Notes: generated from the sequence alone by a model not told the origin. Counted from the first letter of the stretch, positions 25,109 through 37,501 are shown. The stretch is 64,000 nt of DNA from Solanum dulcamara (GCF_947179165.1 NC_077243.1:50673001-50737000), one strand, 5' to 3'. Program-made: numbers and translations.

Positions 25109-26639
25109 TGTCATATCCCGACCCTAGGGCCTAGATGTGACACGGTGATTGAAAACCTGAAAGATCCCAACTAAGCCATCTTAGCATACACAATATTCAT
25201 AAGGTAAATAAAGAAAATGGAAATAAGTAAAAGAATAAACTCAACATAGAAGTTAAAAGGAAGTAAACTTAATCCCAATTTCCAAAATAGACAACATCAT
25301 CTTTCAACGTCTAGACATGCCTCTATACTAGACTTGATGGGGGCTTAACAGAAATCTAAGACCATGCGAGCTAAGACATGGAATCCGATGTAACAACCAC
25401 ATCAATAAGAGAGAGTCTACTTGCCAAGATAGACTCCGTGAGCACAACTTTAATATTAAAAGCTATATATGGATTCACTAGCTAAGCCATACGACAACCT
25501 ACAGTGGAAACGTAGTTTTGGACTTTCAGTTGTTACTAGAATTCCCTTCGGTAGCTAACTAACTTACTGGACCGAACCCCACTTAAGAGTACTCTCTGTG
25601 CATAGTCAATATCCCAAAAGAATTCATTAAAAACATTAAAACATCATCATGAAAATAATATTTAGAGTAGCTCATGAACTTTAGTAATTCATAGGAATCC
25701 ATAAACTTTGGTGAGAATTGGCCTTTTCACCATATTAAATCATAATTTGTGTGAGAATTGTCCTTATCACCACATAATTACTTTCTTGGATCATCATTAT
25801 AACTTTTATCATTCAATCATAAGTCTCAACTTCATTCATAAAAGCTTTCTTGAAAATCATAACCATAATTTATGTAAATCATCATTAAAAATAGCTTTAT
25901 GGTCATTCATAATTCAACTTGAAATCATGTAATTAATATAAAATCATGGTTATAATGATCATTGATAACAATTAAGAACGTAATTGAAACTACCCAATGT
26001 AATTCATCAAAACTAGGGTTAGAAAACCAATAGAATTTAAAGAGATATTTGAAAATAACCTTGGAAATCCATGGGCGAAAGAAACCCATGGATCAATCCC
26101 CACATACCTTGATGAAATCAACCCAAAAATTGAAGAAGAAACTGATTACTCTTAAAACCCTAGCTTGAATGTGTTAGAGAACCTTGAGAGAATTTCTTAG
26201 TCTTTCCTAAGAGAATTTTAGGAGAATGAATTAGAATAAGAGGGAAATTTTAAGGGTTGGGTGTTTATAGGCTCTGAACTTGACAATAAAAGTGTCTAGA
26301 TACATTGAAATGAACTTGAGGAAAAGATAACATTACCCTTTATTAAACTCAGATTTTTGGAACCATGAATTGGATCCTTAAAATCTTGAGTCTCTAAAGT
26401 TTCATCTACGAGTCATTCTTATGACTCCTTAAAGTGTTTACGATTCGTAGACCCAATTTGTCCCGCTGGCCTTGTAAACCTTCATAAATCTGAGTTCTAG
26501 AGCTCCCTCTACGACTCATCCCTATGAGTTGTAAGAGACCATGAGTCGTTTGGGGAGTCGTAGACTTAGAGACAATCACACTTTGTATTTTTTTTCTTTT
26601 GTTCTGACTTTTTGACTTTCGGGGGGGGGGGATCTTACA
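25109..26639 (-). repeat. 5' LTR of B
   Basis: A 1,531-bp LTR; on the minus strand it starts TGTAAGATCC and ends GGGATATGACA. An 11-G run (26621-26631) lies close to its 5' end. It pairs with the fragment at 7858-8769. Next to it lies C-type LTR sequence, so this is the insertion border of B in C1. Confidence 0.87.
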
Positions 26640-26870
26640 TCTACGGTTTGGTTCTACTATCCATACAAGTATCTATGATCCATATACTTGGTCCGTAGGT
26701 TTCACCCTCAAGAGACATTAGCTAAGGATTTCTACTATGAGTCAATGTATGGTCCGTGGAAGCTTCTATGGGCCGTAGGTGCTATCCGTAGAAGGATATC
26801 ATTAGACAAAAATGTTAACTTCTCTTTGGCTTTTGGACTGATCCATGTTAGAATATTTTGGAATGTTACA
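26640..26870 (-). repeat. 3' LTR fragment of C1
   Basis: It matches the ends of the C-type LTRs at 46980-47197 and 49010-49206 (shared TTTTGGACTGA and a terminal TGTTACA on the plus strand). A purine tract (CCTAAGGGAGAGATAT on the minus strand) follows at 26871-26886. Confidence 0.8.
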
Positions 26871-26999
26871 ATATCTCTCCCTTAGGATCATTCATCCTAT
26901 AATGATGACTAAGCAATAAGTCTTCATAATGCATGTATGCAAGCAATAATTGTAATACTCAAACACTTAAGAATATATAAAATATGAGATGAGAAAAGA

Positions 27000-28179
27000 A
27001 GTATTACCTTCAACACCTACACTATCGCTAGGGGAAATGAATAGATGAGGGTCTTTAGATTTCATATCTTCTTTGTCTTTCCACTTCGCCTCTTCAACAA
27101 ACTGATTCTTCCTCAAAATTTGAATAAAGTAACCTATTTGGTTCTCAACTTGCGAATCTGACTGTCAAGAGTCTGAACCAAAATCTCTTCATAACATAAG
27201 CTAGATTTCATACCAATTTTTCTATAGGAACTATGTACTAAGGATCTCCTAAGAACTTTTTAGGCATAGAAATGTGAAACACCAAATGAACAACCGCTAA
27301 CTCTGATGGTATCTTCAACTTATAAGTTACATTACCAGCTCTGTTTTGTAATCTAGTAGGCACCAATGTAATGAGGACTAAGATTCTTTTTCTTCCCAAA
27401 TCTCATAACAACCTATATGGGTGACACTTTGAATTATACCCAATCATTCACCTCAAACTCTAAGTCTCTTCTCCTTACATCAATGTAGGACTTGGGATGA
27501 CTTTGTGCAGTTTTCAACCTCTATTGGATGATATTCACCTTCTCTATAGCCTAATGAACCATGTCTTATCATCAACCAGTTGGTGATCAACATCTCCTCT
27601 TATAAAGAGCCTCATAAGGATCGGTCTGGATACTTAAGTGATAACTGTTATTGTACGCAAACTTTATAAGACAAAAGTGGTAATCCCAACTACTTTTAAA
27701 ATTAATGACACAGGCTCTCAATATGTCCTTTAGAGTCTGAATAATATGCTCTTCCTGACCATCTGTATGAGGATGAAATGTGGTACTAAGATTAATTTTT
27801 GAACCTAGACCTTTCTAAAATGACTTTTAAAACTGAGCACTAAACTAAGCTCTTCTATCTGAAATGATGGACAAAGTAACTGTATGAAGTTTGACTATCT
27901 CATAGATATATAATTTAGTGTAATCCTTTGCTAAATCTGTAGTCTTAACCAGCAAGAAGTGGGCAGATTTAGTTATTTGGTCTACAATCTCCTAAATCGA
28001 ATCATGTTGTCAATGAGATCGTAGTAAGCCTGTAATAAGATCCATATTTCTCATCTCCCATTTCCATCCTTGAAGTTCTATATTCTGAGCTGTACCATAA
28101 GATCTTTAATGTTTAACTTTGACTTATTGATAATTCAGGCTCTTAGAACTAAAGTCTGTAATATCTTTCTTCATGTCAC
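27000..28179 (-). pseudogene. Integrase (C1), truncated
   Basis: Minus-strand reading shows the tail segment near 27330-27240 (a GNVTYKLK-like stretch, then LVFHISM), the SHPKSYIDVRRRDLEF-like motif near 27480, and the core near 27850-27700 (DRRA..., FHPHTDGQEEHIIQTLKDIL). The zinc-binding domain near 28150 is cut by the A-type LTR. No long open frame survives, and gaps in frame are frequent. Identified mainly by collinearity with C2 49500-50450. Confidence 0.75.
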
Positions 28180-28879
28180 GTATCATGACCCAACCCTGTG
28201 GGCAGCAACTGGGGTCCAACCTGGACCTCCGTATACATATCTGTCAGATGTAACAATCAATATAAGAACTATACATACGAATCCCAGTGGGTCTTAGCAT
28301 TTTCATATGCCTATAGCCTCTTTCATTTGTATCTTATCATGAAAGGGAGTGCAAGCCGACAAGGCTGCCATAGTATCTCAATATTTACAATACATCATAT
28401 AGACATAATTGAATAGAACTTACACGTATAACCCACACACATTTCCACAGACCTCTCAGAAAATTAACAGTAACATATGGCAAGACAAGGCCCCTACCGT
28501 ACCCCTGAATGAATAAATATATACATAAGAGGTTTGGTACCAAAACTCAGCTCTGAATCAATGGAGCTTCTTCTGAACTTGTTGAGTGGAATCCTAAGTT
28601 GGCGAACTCCCAAAACCTGTGTCTGTACCTACGAGCACCCCCGGAGAATGGGGGGTCAGTATGATATATGTACTAAGTATATAAGCATAACACAACTAGG
28701 ACAACAACTGGAATAGGGATGCGGGAAACCAAGTATAACATTTAATAGGGTAATGTACCTGCACCTCACAAAATAAAATCATGTATACCATTATCACGTA
28801 GTGTATCCGGCCCGCTTGGGGATTCGGTGTTACAAATACATCATCTATAATGATAGGCACATGCATACTATTAGAACTA

Positions 28880-29095
28880 TGGAACGTACAGCCCGATCCA
28901 TATATATATCAGGTTAGTGCCGAGGAGCATTCAACCCGATCCATACATATAATATGTTAGTGCTGAGGAACGTATGGCCTGATCCTTATACATATAATAT
29001 GTTAGTGCCGAGGAACATATGGCCCAATCCCTATACATATAACACGTTAGTGTAGAGGAACATATGACCCAATCCCTATATAATATAATAATGCA
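28880..29095. repeat. Tandem minisatellite, 43-45 bp unit
   Basis: Units starting GTTAGTGCCGAGG recur at 28913, 28956, 29001 and 29046, with a partial unit before. Each contains a CCCGATCC/CCCAATCC core and an ATACATATAA tail. It lies in the A-type LTR fragment; the equivalent place in A2 lacks the array. Confidence 0.88.
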
Positions 29096-29765
29096 TATAC
29101 GTGCACATAAACCTTGGTAATATATCAGACATCTCTCGAATATCATCATAAGATATATCAAAGAGCCTCTAGGTATAGGAGCTTACACATCCAATCATCA
29201 TTCAATATGCAGAAGGCTCGAGGGTCATAGTTCAACTACTTCAAGGCCCTTATCATTCAAAAGTGAGTACAAGTCATGAGTCATACACAAAACTTATAAA
29301 TGGAACTATCTCTAGCTCATATCACACATCATTTCACTTACATTAAGCTATTTCAAGAAAAGGAAGGGATAGGCTTCACGTATAATACTTTTCATCACGT
29401 AAGAGGCTTACAAGACAACAACTCAGCTATCGCAAGAGTTCTAATACCAAAAAGTGAATAAGATTGACGAACCATACTCAGGGTTCTATGAATACAATTA
29501 TTCCCACATTACACATACAATCCACTTGAGACTAAGACATGCCAAAAGAAGGGAAAGATAAGCTTTGCATACACTACTTTTCAGCATATAGAAGACTTGA
29601 GAAATAGGAGCTTAACTACTTTAAGAGTCTTAACGTTCAGAAGTAACACGAATTATGAATCATGAATTATGTCAGAGCTCATGAATAGAATTACCCCAAG
29701 ATTCATACATATATCATTTGTCACTTAAATCTAAGACATGCCCAAAATAAAAGAGAGACAGGCTG

Positions 29766-31235
29766 TAACATCCCCTAAAAACGTTATATACAATATTTCA
29801 ATTCTCTCCAAATAATGATACAATCTTTGTATTTTGGGCATACGTTTCATAGAATGGTCCACATTAGGTGATTTAAATTTCTGAGTAACCACAATATCAT
29901 TACCTACAACTTTTGTGAAGATCATATTTTAAGTTTCAGAGTTTAAATAGGTCAAATAAATTAATTGTTGTAAGACAAGATGCTGTGATGGAATGGAGTA
30001 TTTATAGAAGAAATATCATATCTCACTGTAGGATTCTCCAAATGGATTGATTCTTGAACTAAATAAAACTAGACTTCAATATCTACAATTCTTATGAAGA
30101 CACCAAATCCTAATAAGGAATTTATCTTATTCAAACGTAGCTCCAAAAATAAGTATTCTGTTAAAGAGAACTCATCTCACCTACCATGGAATGATCTATA
30201 ACCCTTTGACATCATCCATGACATCAAAATCCTCAATTTAATTTTCAAAATCATCCTTTGTAATTATTTTTATTTATTTTTAGGTCCCTCTTCTATACAT
30301 ATAAATACCCACCTTATTTTTTTATTTTATTCATCAAGCTTTCTCAAGCAACTCTTCTCTCTATACACTTCTTTACTCATTCTTAAATATAATTTTAGTT
30401 CTTAGTAGTGAAGAAATACTATTCCGTTGATTCATATACTCCGGGTAGTACACAAAATGTTCTGGCGAGGAGAAAAGCTAGGACTCAAGAGTGTTCATTA
30501 AGTCCTTCAATTTCGACTAAAGCTTTGGATTCCAGGTATGTAAGGCTCCAATGAGAGTATTTCTTTCACTCTCATGTCTAAATTATTTTGATTATATGAT
30601 AAATTATATTTATTTTCTTTAAGCGTTACTCTAAATTATGTGGGTGTTTATCCATGAGTTCTTCCACCCATGTAGTCCAAAAACTCTTTCAAATAAGTCT
30701 CTCAACTTCAAGTAATATTTTCTTATGGGTAATTCTTATTTTTACTTAATAGTATGAATCATGGTTAAACTAATGATTATTGGTTTATTTTGATGCATCA
30801 TAATTTCATATTTATGAATTGATGGTTTGCAAGTAATTCCTCTATTTATTTATTTAAAGGTTCTTAAAATTCATGGTGGGTTGTTTAAAGCATGATTTTT
30901 AATTAATTGATTTCAAAGTATTTATGTATATTTATTTACATACATATTTTCAAGTTGAAGTGATTTGAACCCACCTAGTTTTACTATGTTTTTAATAAAG
31001 TTTGACTTGAAAGCTTTGACTCCAAATGAATGTTTATGAAAGCAATATCTATGATCAAAAGGAAGTCTTATGAAATGAAAGAATGATGAAATGATATGAA
31101 TGATGGATTCTTTATGTAATAAGGACAATTCTTGCATATTTGAATTATCAAATATTTTAATGAGCTATTCTACCGAATATGATGTTTGAATTCTCAAGTT
31201 ATATGCTATGAATATTTTAATGAGCTATTCTTCCG
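29766..31235 (+). mobile_element. Unclassified LTR-like insertion
   Basis: About 1.47 kb with no similarity to the A LTR it interrupts. It opens with TGTAACATCCCC, a typical plant LTR start. It contains TATAAATA at 30300, a pyrimidine-rich leader after it, and a CAGGTATGTAAG splice-donor-like site near 30534. The right border is unclear; ATTTTAATGAGCTATTC is repeated at 31153 and 31214 near it. No target duplication was found, and about 60-140 bp of the host LTR are missing. Best guess is a solo or truncated LTR of another family in plus orientation. Confidence 0.5.
30300..30307 (+). promoter_or_regulatory. TATA box of the LTR-like insertion
   Basis: TATAAATA followed by CCC and a leader rich in CTTCTCTC and TCATTC motifs, the usual shape of a plant core promoter. 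Activity is not demonstrated. Confidence 0.5.
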
Positions 31236-32618
31236 AACCTATTTAACATGAAGGTAATACTAAAATTAATAACCTTCAATTTTCCAACTTCTCAAACCAT
31301 AACCAAGCATCCATAAGAACCATTTCCTTATGTGCCTTTCTCAAGTAGTTTGTTAATTGGTTAAGAAGTTAACGGAAATCGTGCAACACCTCCCCTATAA
31401 CTTGCCCTATCCGAACTTCCAATTACATACTCAATTACTACAGCCAACCAACAACAACAATCAGCAGACTACATACAAGTAAACCACTTCAACATTATGC
31501 AACACAAACTCCAAACAATTTGCTTAAAACTACGATACCTAAATAGGGTTTTCAATCGTTAATTCGTAAAATCTTTAACCACGCAGAACGGAGGGTTAGG
31601 TGGATGCAACCAGAAGCACCAACACTTGTTTTTACCCACGTTCCAGTCCTTTAATATGCCATAAAACTACCTACAAAGACAACGCCATAATCACAATAAC
31701 ACTATACAACCTTAACAACTTTAACTCGGCTAGAACGACTTCAATTTTGTTTGTTTCTAACGCCAAAAATACTTATACATTTTTTCTAATTTCAAATTCA
31801 TTTAACACATGTAATACACCCCATATCAACATTATTAAATCCACCTTGAAATGTAAGAACTTACCTTGTTCAAAACTTGTCAAGATTCGCCTAAAACTTG
31901 CCTCGGAAGTTTCTTAGTGTGCTGAGAAGTAGTGGACTGTTTGGGGCTTTTTGTTATCCCTTCGGTGCTTCTCTCAACCATATATTTATATTAATAACAC
32001 CTTCATTTCATCATGGTATACCTAGATAATTAATTCACGAAACGAAAGTTAGAGGCTTACCTCAAAAGGGCCAAACCCGTAGCCTCCCTCTAGTCTTCTA
32101 GGTTTTTCTCTTCTTCTTTCTCTTTCTTTTTTTGTTGTGCTAAAGAAGAATAAAGACTTATTCAGCACCCTACACATATATATATGAAGGGACACATGAA
32201 ATCCCCCTAGCGGTGATACGTGGCAGCCCCCTAGGGTACCACCTCACGCCATATAGCCAATCATACGTTGCCACATGGCAGTGTGGGGGTCCACCTCAAA
32301 TAGGTTCATCACCTGCTTGCTTCTGAGTAGGTGCTACGCTTCCTTCCGCCTCTTCCATGGGTTCTTAATCTCATCTCATTTTAAGAACGTATATAATCCT
32401 TGCTACATAAGCTCAACATGTACATCAGTAGCTTAAGTATGTAAGACGTCCAAGTTGGTAGCTTACACAAGTAAGTCGAGTCCTACGACTTATTATTTTT
32501 TCCCCCCAACTCATTCCAAATCCTTATAGCCCTATTTTCAACCTTCACTCTTTATGGGGCATCACGTCCTCCCTTCCTCAGGGTTATTTGATAATGTTAT
32601 AGTTAATCTGGGTCACAG

Positions 32619-33824
32619 GGCAACCTATGCACTTCCTTATCCAACTTTTTTATTTCTTCCTCGATATGAGCAGTATACCCTGGATAACCTTCTTAGAGAA
32701 TCAACAAAAACATTAACTTTACTTGAGCTATAGAGAATGCTTATGTCATTATACTTGAGCAAATCAAGCCATCTCTTCTTCCTCAGGTTTAGCTCTTTTT
32801 GACTGAAGACACATTGAAGACTCTTGTGGTCAGTGAACACATCCACTTGCACGCCATTGAGATTGTGATGCCATATCTTCAAAGCAAATACCACTGGCGC
32901 CAACTTAAGATCATGATTTGGGTAATTTATCTGGTGGATTTTAAGTTATCTAGAGGCATAAGTTATAACTTTACCTTTATGAATCAACATGCAATCCAAT
33001 CCAACTCTAGAAGTATCACAGTAAATAAGAAAACCATTTATTCTATTGGGTAGGGACAATACTGGAGCAATAGTCAATCTGGTTTTCAACTCCTAAAAGA
33101 TTTTATCACAAGCTTTAGACCATTGGAACTTAATATTCTTGCTAGTCAAACAGAAGAAACTCCTTATATCAGTTAGAGATATGGGTCTGGGACAATTCTT
33201 TACTGCCTTAATCTTTTGTGAATCGACTTAGGTACCTTCACCAGAAATAATATGGCCTAGCAATGTCACAAATGTAAGCAAAAAATCACACTTAGAAAAC
33301 TTAGTACACAACTCTCAACCTTGAGAGACTAGAGAACAATTTTGAGATGGTTTGCATTCTCCTCCTTATTTCTAGAGTAGATCAAAATGTCATCGATGAA
33401 CATAACAAATAAGTCTAGATACTGCTTAAACACTCTATTAATACGATCCATGAATGCTTTAGGAGTCTTAGTCAAAACAAATGACATAACAAGGAACTCA
33501 CAGTGACCATAATGGGTTCTGAAGGCCATATTCAGAATATTAGTTTCTCTCACTTTTAATTAATGACAGCTTGATTTAAGGTCTATCATTGAGAAAAAAG
33601 TGGAACTCTAAAGTTTGTCGAACATGTCATCGATTCTGGGAAGAGGGTACTTATTCTTTATGGTGACCTTGTTCAACTGATGGTAGTCAATACACATTAT
33701 TAGAGAACCATCTTTCTTTCGTATGAAAAGGACTGGAGTGCCCCAAGGTGAGACAGTCGTCCTAGTGTAACATTTTCTGAGAAGCTCTTTTAACTACTCT
33801 TTTAGCTCTTTCAACTCAGTTGTA
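32619..33824 (-). pseudogene. Reverse transcriptase and RNase H (C1)
   Basis: The RT block 33553-33329 reads FRTHYGHCEFLVMSF, KAFMDRINRVFKQYLDLFV and FIDDILIYSRNKEE, so the FxDD catalytic box is intact here. Upstream to 33824, decayed KDGSL and [13 protein letters not shown] motifs can be followed. RNase H lies at 32903-32637 (APVVFALKIWHHNL, VFTDHKSLQCVFSQKELNLR, then a degraded end). Frames change between the blocks. It is cut at 33824 by A3; the upstream neighbour is at 43877-43984. Confidence 0.85.
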
Positions 33825-34157
33825 TGTTACACCCCGCACTCTCGAGGTCGGAACGTCTTCTTAAGTTCCTTAGACACTATCATGCGAGCCGGATAAGCTA
33901 CGACACTATCAAACAACTCTAAGGAAAGAAGATTGTGATACCTCGTGAGAAGGAAGGTTGGAAATGGAGTCATAAGAATCCAAAAAGAATTGGAGGCCAA
34001 GTAATGAGTTGTAGGACTCGATTCACCTACGTAAGCCATTAAGTTAAGAGTCTTATACACTTAAGTTAGTTAAGGATATATCAAGCTTACGTAGTGCGGA
34101 TTACATCAGCTCTTAAGACAAGACGAGATTACGAACCCATGGGGCAGAGGAGAAGGC

Positions 34158-34390
34158 GACACGTGGAAGCAAAAGGAGGTGCCACATGGCAGCCTAGGGA
34201 AGTTCCACATGGAAGAAGGTGACCCAACTGCTTGGGGTCAAGTAGGTGACGCACCTACTTGGGGGTGGGCCCCACCAAGGACACGTGGCAGCCTTGGAGG
34301 CTAAGGGTGGATTTGTGGCTCAATAAGGGCTTGACACGTGTCACCCTTAGGGGATGACATGTTTCACTTAATAAGGGACCCTATATATGT
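34158..34390 (+). promoter_or_regulatory. U3 promoter cluster of A3: G-boxes, palindrome, TATA
   Basis: ACGTGG-type G-boxes lie near 34160 and 34281, and the palindrome GACACGTGTC is at 34333-34342. A perfect inverted repeat CAAGTAGGTG-acg-CACCTACTTG spans 34239-34261. A TATA-like CTATATATGTA follows at 34380-34390. A transcript start about 30 bp further on would define R. All elements recur in the 3' LTR (for example 41496-41505 and 41543-41553). Function is inferred from motif and position. Confidence 0.55.
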
Positions 34391-35980
34391 ATATTAATGA
34401 CTCTTAAGTCATTTGGAGTCCAAAAATCAGCCAAATTATAGAGAGAAACGTGAAAGAAAGAGAGCTCACAACAGCAACCACAAATTGGAGGAAATTAAGG
34501 TAAGTTCTTCACTTTTCTTTCGTGAATTAATTATCCAAGGTGTTCCCTAAGTACGTGGATATGTATATATGTGATTTATGATTTTTATGGAATCAAAAAT
34601 TCAGCTTTACGATTGGAAATTTGGAAGAAAAGAAGAAGAGAAAAACGTTGAGGGGCAAAGAGGGAGCTACGGGTTTGAACCTTTTTGAGGTAAGCCCCGA
34701 CTTTCATTTCGTGAATTAATTATTTATGGTATCCGACAGTTGTATAAAGATTTTTAATAGCTTAAAATCATAATTTGGGGCAGCGAAGAAGTGTCAAAAA
34801 CAGTCCGCTTCATTTCAGCACGACAAAAGATTTTCGAAGCAAGTTTTAGCTAATTTCGGGTAAGGTAAGGTCTTACCCTATAATTTGGAGTATATGATGT
34901 TAAATTAGGGTGTATTACACACCTTAGGGGCTTATGGAAGTTGGGTAAAAGGTTTGAAAAGTTCAGCATTCGGAATAAACTAAATTGGAGTCGCTAGAAG
35001 TGAATTATCGTCGAAATGAGGTGTTTTTCTTGTGAGTTGCTACTGAAGGGGGGTGATGTGTTGTTTCAGGGACTAAATATTTTCTAATTTTCATTAGGGT
35101 GCTGATTTTTGAAGCCACATGACCCCTCGTGGCGTATAATTAAAGGCGTTATAAAATAAAGGCTAGACGCCCTATTGTGATACCATATTTTTGAATAAGT
35201 CGTTTGGAGTTTATGTTGTATATTGTTGGTGTGAATTGCTGCAGGTTGTTGTTTTTGGTTGGATGTAGGTCTTAGGAACCTAATTGGAAATTCATATAGG
35301 GCACATTATAGGAGAGGTGCTTCCCAATTTTCGTTAACATCTTAGAAAACTGAAGAACTAGTCGAGGAAACGACTAAGGAAATAGATTCCATTAACACTA
35401 AGGTGTAACCTAAGACACTGGAAGATTAATAAGGGTTGATATTCATATTACTTTCATGTTTAATAGGTTCAAAGGAAAGCGAGGCAAACAGGATAAGGAA
35501 TAATTCAGACAAGGTATGTGCAGCTTTCTTTTGGCGTGTTTTTGAAATAAGTATGTAGAGCTATCTTTATTTTCTTTTGGCTTGTATTAGATGTAAGTTA
35601 TGAATGATATTTATGTGATATTTGGGATTCAATCCATTCATAAAGCCCTGAATATAAGTCGAAACTCTCGTTTACTTTTTGATGTTAGAACTCCTACAAT
35701 AGCTGGGTTGTTGCCTTTAAGTCTTCTATGTGATGAAAAATAGTACATGTAAAGCCTATCTCTTCTTTCCTTTGGAATGGCTTAATTTTAAGTAAAATGA
35801 TATATGATATGGGTTTAGAGGTAATTCCAGTTATGAGCTCTAAGTGTAACTCATGACTTGTAGTCACTTCTGAACATTCAGAGTCTGAAAGTAATTAAAT
35901 TACTATTCTCGAGCCTGCTATATAATGAATAGTAAGTGGAGGTATCAGCTCTTCTTTTTAAAGGCTATGAAATGATAAAT

Positions 35981-36080
35981 GCGTCTAATTGCATAAGTTG
36001 AGTCTTTAACTAGACAAACTGTGTCTCTGATTGCATAATCGTGTCTCTGATTGCATAAATCATGTTTCTGATTGCATAAG
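35981..36080. repeat. Tandem repeat, about 20-23 bp unit
   Basis: GTGTCTCTGATTGCATAA is repeated at 36021, 36041 and (diverged) 36064, with an older unit at 35981. The 3' LTR has a more diverged copy of the array near 43193-43250. Confidence 0.8.
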
Positions 36081-36700
36081 CTATGTAGCATTGTCTTGAC
36101 GCATGTATGTGATTCCTGATGCCCCAATTGATGTAACCCCTAATGACATCTAAAGGGCACTTCGAATGAGTACCTTCCTGGTCTTTAAGTGACGGTTCAC
36201 TTGAGTGTTTCATTGAGTCTCAGAGGGTGACTTAGTTGCATATAGTTTCTCATTACTCTACTCGTACATACTGTAACCCTTCTTTTTTTGCATCCCATGA
36301 TGGGGGAATAGTTATCATGCACAAATTTACTACTTCTTTTACTACATCCCGGGACGGATGTATATAGTTCCACTCACGAGGAGACGATGTCGTACATGAG
36401 GTGTGATATATGTTATATGTTATGACGATACGATTATTCACTGAGTCCCAGGCCGACTGTAATATGATAGTATATGTAGTGAAATAAAGAAGGAACACCG
36501 AGTCCCTTCTTAGAGGGCCGGGTACGGTATGTATATTATGATGGTACGCTATAGACGTACACCACTCCATTCACCAAGTCCCTCACTAAAGGGCCGGATA
36601 CTTTATGTAGGCATGCATATGAGATTAGAGTGATACATTGTGACCCCGAGCCCCGTAGTGAAACAGGTGTAATATGATAACATACATGATAAGATTATAC

Positions 36701-36760
36701 CATGTACGATGATATGATACAGTATACGATGATATGATACCGTATACGATGATATGCTGA
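36701..36760. repeat. Tandem repeat, exact 20-bp unit, three copies
   Basis: Units GTACGATGATATGATAC-type at 36701, 36721 and 36741. They lie in the part of the LTR that the 3' LTR has lost. Confidence 0.85.
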
Positions 36761-37490
36761 AATGAAATGCATGATGATACGATGATATGTGAATATGAAG
36801 AAGTGATTATGACACCGAGTTCACTAGAGGGCCGGACACAATATATGATGATGTATAGGATTACATATCCTAAAGTGTAGGTACAGTAATTTATTAATTG
36901 TTATACTTGTCCCCTGCATCCCTATTTCAGTTATGGTCTCAATTACGATGTGTTATGCTTTACATACTCAGTACATATATCGTACTGACCTCCCTTTTCT
37001 CGGGGGGCTACGTTTCATGCCCGCAGGTACAGATGTTCATTCTGGAGATCCGTCAGCTTAGGAGTTCTTCTCAGCTATGTCGGAAGTACTTCACTGTTAT
37101 GGAGCCTAATTTTTGATACTGGTCACTTAATGTATATATTTGTACATTCAGGGGTACGATGGGGGCCTTATCCCGCCATATGTTGTTGTTACTATTCTTA
37201 GAGGTCTGTAGACATATGTATATGTAGGTTGTTATAAGTTTGTTTCGACTGTGTCTATACGGCATGTTGTAAAAGTTTTGATGTTATGGTAGCCTCGTCA
37301 GCGCGTGCCCTTTCATGATATGATACAAATGAAAGAGGCTATATGTACATGAAAAAGTTTTATACTATTGAGGTTTTGGTGTATAGTATCACATCACACA
37401 CGGTTCAACTTAAGTGTAGTTGATAAATATGCATAAAAGGGTCCAAGTCGGGCCCCAGTCGCGGTCTACGGGGTTGGGTCATGACAGTAG

Positions 37491-37501
37491 TGGTATCAGA
37501 G
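37491..37501 (+). other. Primer-binding site of A3
   Basis: TGGTATCAGAG, an exact match to the conserved start of the initiator-Met tRNA primer site, four bases after the LTR. Confidence 0.9.

Larger units (their letters stand above)
7858..26639 (-). mobile_element. Ty3/gypsy chromovirus B, interrupted by A1 and A2
   Basis: Minus-strand element read from 26639 down to 7858: 5' LTR (25109-26639), primer site (25095-25104), gag start (24890-24742), then insertion A2 (13358-24741). Gag resumes at 13357, followed by protease, RT, RNase H, integrase and chromodomain to about 9000, a purine tract and a truncated 3' LTR (7858-8769). The rest of the 3' LTR lies beyond A1, off-window. Domain order is the standard Ty3 order. 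Many stops and frameshifts make it non-functional. Its right flank is a C-type LTR, so B inserted into C1. Confidence 0.87.
28180..32618 (-). repeat. A-family LTR fragment with internal insertion
   Basis: 28180-29765 and 31236-32618 align with the two halves of the A2 LTR (for example TCATGACCCAACCC at the start and a GGTATCACATTC-like region near 32555). The terminus at the right is missing. C1 pol lies on both sides but has lost roughly 325 bp of the zinc-finger/RNase H linker, judged from C2. This is therefore not a clean solo LTR with target duplications but a deletion-associated remnant. Confidence 0.8.
33825..37486 (+). repeat. 5' LTR of A3
   Basis: A 3,662-bp LTR from TGTTACACCCC to GGGTCATGACA. 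It keeps a 778-bp segment (36173-36950) that the 3' copy has lost but A1 and A2 retain, so this is the fuller version. It carries tandem repeats (35981-36080, 36701-36760) and the U3 regulatory cluster at 34158-34390. Confidence 0.93.

Noticed and set aside
28931..29161. 76-aa frame with repeats (CSSALTYYMY) as a repeat protein
   Set aside because: It is the translation of the 45-bp minisatellite; unit lengths of 43 and 45 do not keep a consistent coding design and there is no gene context.
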